Of a stretch of 20,496 bases of DNA, positions 17,508-20,496 are shown piece by piece. Within the stretch, counting starts at the first letter, position 1. The number at the start of each line of letters is the position of its first letter. The DNA comes from a virus. The stretch lies in IMG/VR virus record IMGVR_UViG_3300035698_002091, positions 1 to 20,496 of that record; one strand, written 5' to 3'. The position numbers were made by a program, and so were the translations under genes. Under the pieces are notes generated by a model that saw only the letters and a list, made by a program, of their open reading frames with translations, was not told the DNA's origin and made no database searches.

Positions 17508-18561
17508 ATTGATTATTTATTATATTTAACATTGTTTCATTATCACATACAAAGCCAGAAGCTCCTTTATGTCCTCCACCACCATATTGTTTAGCTATAA
17601 TACTACAATCTATATTACCATTATCATTATATAAACTCCACATCCATTTACTATCTTTATACCAGAAACATGCAAATCCATCATAACCCTTTTTATGGTA
17701 ATCTATACCAAAGTTAATAGGGTTAAATCTCTCTTGATTTACACATAAGAATTTACATGCTAAATACCTACCTTTAGCATTCATTAAAGTTTCCTTTTCT
17801 AAATTAGGTAATAATACTACATCTACTACTTTTATATTACTCTTACCTATATAAATTTCAAATGCTTTACTATAAGTTTGTTTAGCTTCTGTACAAAGAT
17901 ATTTGTATATAGTTTTACCAGATTTTTGTATTATTTCTAATTCATTATATGATGCTAATGTTCTAATGATGTAACTATAAGCCTCCTCATAATTACTAAT
18001 TATCTGTCTTGCTCCATATTGAAATTCTAATACTTTTTGTTCTTCATCTGTTCCTTTATGACCAAAACAATCATATCTTCCAAGTAGTCTTACTATCTCT
18101 GGCATAGGATTATCAGGAAAGAAATATTGCCATGTTAATTCACAGGCTGCAAATTTAGTATTTCTTAATCCCCAAAATTCACCATGTATATTTTCATTGT
18201 AAATACCATCTTTATATTCTTCAATACTTTGTATTGCTGATTTATGGTGGTCATTCCATATTAATGATTTAGTATATAATAGATCATACATTGTTTCAGG
18301 TGGAAAACTCACATCGCACATGATTACCTTATCATATTCTGATAAGTCTGGTATAGTATCTCCGTAGTCCCAACCTAAGAAGTGTATCGAAGGTAGTAAC
18401 CTATCATTTGGCTTATTTAGTAAATTATCAACCTCTATAAAAATTACATCTATATCTAACAATGTTCCTTCTTTATTATTACTTATCCACCACTTCTTTA
18501 CTATTGCAGCACTCATCCAACCATCTAAATCTCTACTATGATATATACATATTGTATTCAT
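17491..18561 (-). CDS. DHH/DHHA1 family phosphoesterase, 356 aa
   Basis: All metal-binding motifs are present: YHSRDLDG (7-14; H8, D11, D13), D83 in VIMCDVSFP, NDHHKSAI (103-110; the DHH triad 104-106), D164 in GRYDCFG, and the DHHA1 substrate-binding loop YGGGGHKGASGF (326-337). The layout matches NrnA/GdpP-type enzymes, which hydrolyse short oligoribonucleotides, pAp or cyclic dinucleotides, rather than the long RecJ. Soluble and cytoplasmic, with no membrane segment. In a phage it may recycle nanoRNA from mRNA breakdown or remove a signalling nucleotide; the sequence does not say which. It is followed by the PD-(D/E)XK gene with a 17-base overlap. Confidence 0.8.
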   Translation of the reverse strand: MNTICIYHSRDLDGWMSAAIVKKWWISNNKEGTLLDIDVIFIEVDNLLNKPNDRLLPSIHFLGWDYGDTIPDLSEYDKVIMCDVSFPPETMYDLLYTKSLIWNDHHKSAIQSIEEYKDGIYNENIHGEFWGLRNTKFAACELTWQYFFPDNPMPEIVRLLGRYDCFGHKGTDEEQKVLEFQYGARQIISNYEEAYSYIIRTLASYNELEIIQKSGKTIYKYLCTEAKQTYSKAFEIYIGKSNIKVVDVVLLPNLEKETLMNAKGRYLACKFLCVNQERFNPINFGIDYHKKGYDGFACFWYKDSKWMWSLYNDNGNIDCSIIAKQYGGGGHKGASGFVCDNETMLNIINNQYGTNA

Positions 18562-18564
18562 ATA

Positions 18565-18696
18565 TTAATTATTAAGATTAGTTATTATTTGATCAATCAT
18601 ATTACAATTTTCTATTGCTTTCTTTATTAAGTTTCTTAGTTCATTTACTTTATTATCTTTTATTTGTTTTATATTTTTATCAAGTATTTGTTGCAT
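18565..18696 (-). CDS. Tiny helical protein, 43 aa
   Basis: An ATG-started frame of 43 codons encoding MQQILDKNIKQIKDNKVNEL followed by a Leu/Ile-patterned helix and LNN-stop. It ends 3 bases before the ATG of the DHH gene and has the same A-rich leader form (CTAATAAACA) as the capsid gene. The amphipathic heptad pattern suggests a small coiled-coil protein. It is short enough to be chance, but the position and leader favour a real gene. Confidence 0.45.
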   Translation of the reverse strand: MQQILDKNIKQIKDNKVNELRNLIKKAIENCNMIDQIITNLNN

Positions 18697-18812
18697 TGTT
18701 TATTAGTTGTTATTAAATTGGTATCAAGAGTGCATCGCTAACGCTCCTTTACAGTCGCTCATGTAGAAATATAGGAATGCGTGCTCGATATGTGTTGTTT
18801 ATTATTTCTTTA
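18697..18812. other. Intergenic stretch with a GC-richer island
   Basis: This 116-base gap holds a segment (about 18721-18795) clearly richer in G and C than everything around it. On the minus strand it contains GAGCGACTGTAAAGGAGCGT with GAGCG repeated, and a 12-codon frame MSDCKGALAMHS (18730-18759 region). No tRNA cloverleaf, convincing hairpin or promoter of the TTTG/TAnnTTTG type was found. It separates the upstream group of genes (19779-18813) from the DHH-to-terL operon and is the best place for a promoter or small RNA feeding that operon. Confidence 0.4.
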
Positions 18813-19262
18813 CTACAAATTAGCATAAGGTATATCAGCAGTGGTGGGTATTGAATTAATTAGTGATCCATTTCTATATTTATCTGCGTGATCAATAGTT
18901 TCTGAGTAATTAATAGCGACTGACAATTTAACAGGTTTTGTATGGTAATTATACATCATCATATTTGCCATTAAGTGTCCACTATGTCTTTTACCACTTT
19001 CTTTATCTATCTCTTCTCCTTGTATTATTGATATTAAATGCCGCATAGCACTTTGTAAATGTTGTTTAGGGTCTACTTCTTTTTTCCAATTATTTCTACC
19101 ACTCATTTCATCAACTGTATACTTATCTGCTCCGTATGTCATTACTTCTACTAATGGTATCAATGCTTCATAATCTATCAATGTCCAATCAAGTTTACCT
19201 TTATTATATCTTAATGCTTTATCTTCATTATTTGGTTGTTGTTCAGGATGTTTATTTTTCAT
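18813..19262 (-). CDS. dATP/dGTP diphosphohydrolase-like (MazG-type, DUF5664) protein, 149 aa
   Basis: The family pattern is clear: LRYNKGKLDWTLID (17-30), LVEVMTYGADKY (37-48), NNW (57-59), HLQSAMRHL (68-76), then GEEIDKESGKRHSGHLMANM (82-101). These are all-alpha MazG-like enzymes that remove pyrophosphate from deoxypurine triphosphates with acidic metal ligands (E39, E83/E84, D86, E88). Some phage members feed 2-aminoadenine (Z) DNA synthesis and others adjust purine pools. The start ATG overlaps the stop of the gene before it (ATGA at 19262-19259). The last 40 residues are a polar extension beyond the domain. Confidence 0.7.
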   Translation of the reverse strand: MKNKHPEQQPNNEDKALRYNKGKLDWTLIDYEALIPLVEVMTYGADKYTVDEMSGRNNWKKEVDPKQHLQSAMRHLISIIQGEEIDKESGKRHSGHLMANMMMYNYHTKPVKLSVAINYSETIDHADKYRNGSLINSIPTTADIPYANL

Positions 19263-19492
19263 AGTTGTTTAATTGTTATTTGATGAAATAAAGCACGTAT
19301 TTGTATATTACTTTTATTATCTAATTTATATGTTATGTCATTATCTTTTATAAACTTAACTATTTCTTTATATTTATTTGCTTTGAAACTATATATAGTA
19401 TACTCTAAATCTGTTACATTATTTTCTATATTGTCTGGTTTAAGTCTTTGTATTTCTTTTATTAATGCTATTTTTTTATATGTTTCTATCAT
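19259..19492 (-). CDS. Small uncharacterised protein, 77 aa
   Basis: Not recognised. It is a Lys/Ile-rich, probably helical protein beginning MIETYKKIALIKEIQRLKPD and ending FHQITIKQL. The in-frame TTG at 19498 could give two more residues, but the ATG at 19492 is preferred. Coupled by a 4-base ATGA overlap to the diphosphohydrolase gene. The DNA just upstream reads in the same frame, interrupted by TAG, as a short peptide related to a common phage motif (see the relic at 19476-19546). Confidence 0.45.
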   Translation of the reverse strand: MIETYKKIALIKEIQRLKPDNIENNVTDLEYTIYSFKANKYKEIVKFIKDNDITYKLDNKSNIQIRALFHQITIKQL

Positions 19493-19546
19493 ATTCAAAA
19501 CCTATATAAATTCATCTAATGTTGGTTTATAGTATTTATCATTCAT
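19476..19546 (-). pseudogene. Frameshifted relic of a K-P-T-x-x-E-F-x-x-G-F-E-Y protein N-terminus
   Basis: From the ATG at 19546 the frame reads MNDKYYKPTLDEFI and stops at TAG (19502-19504). A shift of -1 at that point continues IGFEYDRNI and then stops (19476-19478). The joined reading KPTLDEFIIGFEYD matches in spacing the opening K-P-T-[IL]-x-E-F-x-x-G-F-E-Y-[ED] that I recognise from small proteins of Bacteroidota phages. The simplest explanation is a one-base deletion in the N-terminus of such a gene whose remainder is gone. A functional 14-residue peptide or programmed frameshift is less likely. Confidence 0.4.
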
Positions 19547-19560
19547 AGTTTATATGTTTT

Positions 19561-19779
19561 TTATTTATTATTACATGTTATACCAAAAAATTCATTAAAT
19601 TCATCGTCTTTTGTTTTTAATGAGTATGCTAATATTTTACATTCTAATTCTCTATTAGCCATTTTTAAATTATTTGTTCGTTTATTAATCATATCTTCTA
19701 TTGCTTTACCAAATGTATAAGCTACTGCACTTATTTCATTATCTGTATCATATTCAATAGATAGTTTATTCATTGCCAT
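19561..19779 (-). CDS. Small uncharacterised protein, first gene of leftward transcript, 72 aa
   Basis: Not recognised. Starts MAMNKLSIEYDTDNEISAVA (a second ATG two codons in is an alternative) and continues as a mixed-charge helix ending in FNEFFGITCNNK. It is the gene nearest to the noncoding region and lies about 38 bases downstream of the predicted transcription start of a Bacteroidota-type promoter (19823-19854), which supports it being expressed. Confidence 0.5.
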   Translation of the reverse strand: MAMNKLSIEYDTDNEISAVAYTFGKAIEDMINKRTNNLKMANRELECKILAYSLKTKDDEFNEFFGITCNNK

Positions 19780-19822
19780 AGTTAAATTTGTTTTAAAGTT
19801 AGTATTTCATTTATTATTACTG

Positions 19823-19854
19823 CGAAGTTACTCAAAATTTTCGGATTTAACAAA
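19823..19854 (-). promoter_or_regulatory. Bacteroidota-type promoter for leftward genes
   Basis: On the minus strand TTTG (19854-19851), a 20-base spacer, and TAACTTCG (19830-19823) match the Bacteroidota primary sigma consensus TTTG / TAnnTTTG with one mismatch in the -7 box and correct spacing. The predicted start lies near 19817, giving a leader of about 38 bases to the ATG at 19779. Confidence 0.5.
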
Positions 19855-20078
19855 TAAATATCCAAAAACTTGTATAAATACCTCTGTCGCTTTCAGAGAT
19901 CAATCCTGATGAATGTTTATAACAAAAATAATATAAGTATCCAGATTAAAATAAATATTCTTAGAATAGAGCTTTGAATGCTTAGATTTGATTTATTGAA
20001 ATATGACCAAATATAATTGAATGTCAGTTAAGCCATAGTACGTGTTCTTAATAATACGCGGGTGTGCGCAAACAATGG

Positions 20079-20100
20079 TATATTTACTAAAGTAAATATA
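20079..20100. repeat. Perfect inverted repeat, 10-bp arms
   Basis: TATATTTACT, two A, AGTAAATATA. A symmetric operator-like or hairpin-forming site at the left edge of the repeat cluster. Confidence 0.75.
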
Positions 20101-20101
20101 G

Positions 20102-20236
20102 TATATAAACTATTATACTATGTATAATAGTAGAGATGAAAAGAATAGTGTTGTTATTTTAATTTGTTATATATTTTACAAGTGGTTAAATAAACTATTA
20201 GTAATGTATATAATTTAATGTATAATAGTTTATATA
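20102..20236. repeat. Nested inverted repeats sharing TAAACTATTA
   Basis: ACTATTATAC-TAT-GTATAATAGT (20109-20131) is a perfect hairpin with 10-bp arms. The 17-base sequence TATATAAACTATTATAC (20102-20118) recurs exactly inverted at 20220-20236, and its core TAAACTATTA recurs directly at 20191-20200. Repeated cores in both orientations resemble iterons or multiple binding sites for a dimeric protein. Confidence 0.7.
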
Positions 20237-20351
20237 AAAATAAGTAAATAATGATAGTGTGTTATAAAAATAAAAAATAGTATAAAAAATGTATATGAAT
20301 ATGTGAATAAAAATAATATAAAAAATATGTAAATAAACGTATGTGTGAACT

Positions 20352-20398
20352 ACCTCCTTGTTTAGACCTTTACTAATTCAGGGGCAACCAACCACCCC
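20352..20398. other. GC block: AAGGAGGT complement and G4/C4 hairpin
   Basis: The plus strand has ACCTCCTT (20352-20359), identical to the anti-Shine-Dalgarno of 16S rRNA, and GGGG (20381-20384) facing CCCC (20395-20398) across the loop CAACCAACCA. On the minus strand AAGGAGGT has no start codon at a usable distance, so it is not a ribosome site there. No T tract follows the hairpin, so it is not a standard terminator. Confidence 0.45.
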
Positions 20399-20451
20399 GT
20401 ACATATAATAACTAATGATGAAAATCAAAGTTAATACACGGAAAAGGTTCG

Positions 20452-20496
20452 ATGTCAAAAGCAATGATTAATACAATAAATATAACAATAATAATA
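20452..20496 (+). CDS. Possible start of a rightward gene (partial)
   Basis: ATG at 20452 opens a frame (MSKAMINTINITIII) that stays open to the window edge after 15 codons, preceded by purine-rich GGAAAAGG. It would be the first gene of a divergent rightward block. A competing ATG at 20418 encodes only 17 codons (MKIKVNTRKRFDVKSND, stop 20469-20471), perhaps a leader peptide. The visible part is too short to exclude chance. Confidence 0.25.
   Translation, partial: MSKAMINTINITIII

Larger units (their letters stand above)
19780..20451. other. Long noncoding, repeat-rich intergenic region
   Basis: About 670 bases without a credible gene on either strand. From left to right it holds a leftward promoter (19823-19854), a weak CTCTG/CAGAG hairpin (19882-19898), a short GC-richer patch (about 20055-20070, ACGCGGGTGTGCGC), a cluster of perfect inverted repeats (20079-20236), a stretch of degenerate TATAAAAA / ATATGTGAATAAA-type repeats (about 20230-20340) and a GC block with a G4/C4 hairpin (20341-20400). 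All leftward genes begin at its left side and a possible rightward gene at its right side. Candidate functions are divergent control region and replication origin; both are inference. Confidence 0.6.

Noticed and set aside
19882-19898. Hairpin CTCTG-loop-CAGAG as a possible terminator
   Set aside because: The stem has only five pairs with a seven-base loop, and no T tract follows on either strand.
19923-19930. TATTTTTG on the minus strand as a second leftward promoter
   Set aside because: The -7 box fits but no matching -33 element is present at the right distance, and the promoter at 19823-19854 is better.
19983-19990. TAGATTTG on the plus strand as a rightward Bacteroidota promoter
   Set aside because: The -7 box fits but no TTTG/TTG element stands 19-21 bases upstream.
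19917-20027. Minus-strand open frame of about 36 codons with a hydrophobic C-terminal half, resembling a tiny membrane protein
   Set aside because: It has no ATG, GTG or TTG start at its beginning (only CTG directly after an in-frame stop), and AT-rich noncoding DNA readily yields Ile/Leu/Phe runs.
20079-20340. Possible CRISPR array in the repeat-rich noncoding region
   Set aside because: The repeats are inverted and irregularly spaced with AT-only cores; there are no regular direct repeats with unique spacers.

Overview
The window is a strongly AT-rich block of a tailed double-stranded DNA phage, very probably a podovirus-type phage of a Bacteroidota host related to the crAss-like phages (Crassvirales). 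This placement is an inference from several features. The large terminase has a deviant Walker A of the K-x-R-G-x-G-F-S type. The order terminase - 812-residue portal - acidic scaffold-like protein - 509-residue major capsid protein - connector-like protein fits the group, as do the capsid C-terminus and a PD-(D/E)XK nuclease with a small possible HU/IHF-like protein just upstream. The host call rests on start codons with A-rich rather than Shine-Dalgarno leaders and on one good match to the Bacteroidota promoter (TTTG, 20 nt, TAACTTCG). No integrase, tRNA, CRISPR array or insertion sequence was seen.

Every well-supported gene lies on the minus strand, so transcription runs from right to left. 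Right edge (19780-20496): a roughly 670-base noncoding region, full of perfect inverted repeats and A-rich degenerate repeats. It carries a promoter for the leftward genes and perhaps the first codons of a rightward gene at the very edge, and is a candidate divergent control region or replication origin. From 19779 to 14410: small tightly packed genes. These encode unknown small proteins, a dATP/dGTP diphosphohydrolase-like (MazG-type) enzyme, a complete DHH/DHHA1 phosphoesterase, a PD-(D/E)XK nuclease with a RecB/Cas4-like QxxxY motif, a small possible HU/IHF-like protein, a DEDDh-exonuclease homologue lacking two expected catalytic acids, and two proteins just before the terminase that are candidates for the missing small terminase role.

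From 14407 to 5444 lies the packaging and head module: large terminase, portal with a very long C-terminal coiled coil, scaffold-like protein, major capsid protein, an unrecognised conserved-looking protein and a probable head-tail connector. From 5431 to 1 lies a block of Thr/Asn/Asp/Ala-rich structural proteins: an unrecognised virion-like protein, two fibre or decoration-type proteins, a receptor-binding-type tail protein and the start of a LamG-like lectin domain protein that runs off the left edge. Two near-identical GGGTA/TACCC intrinsic terminators separate the first three of these genes, so their expression is probably set individually.

The upstream genes would handle DNA and nucleotides and prepare genome packaging. 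The terminase, portal, scaffold and capsid genes build and fill the head, and the last block decorates the particle and binds host surface glycans.
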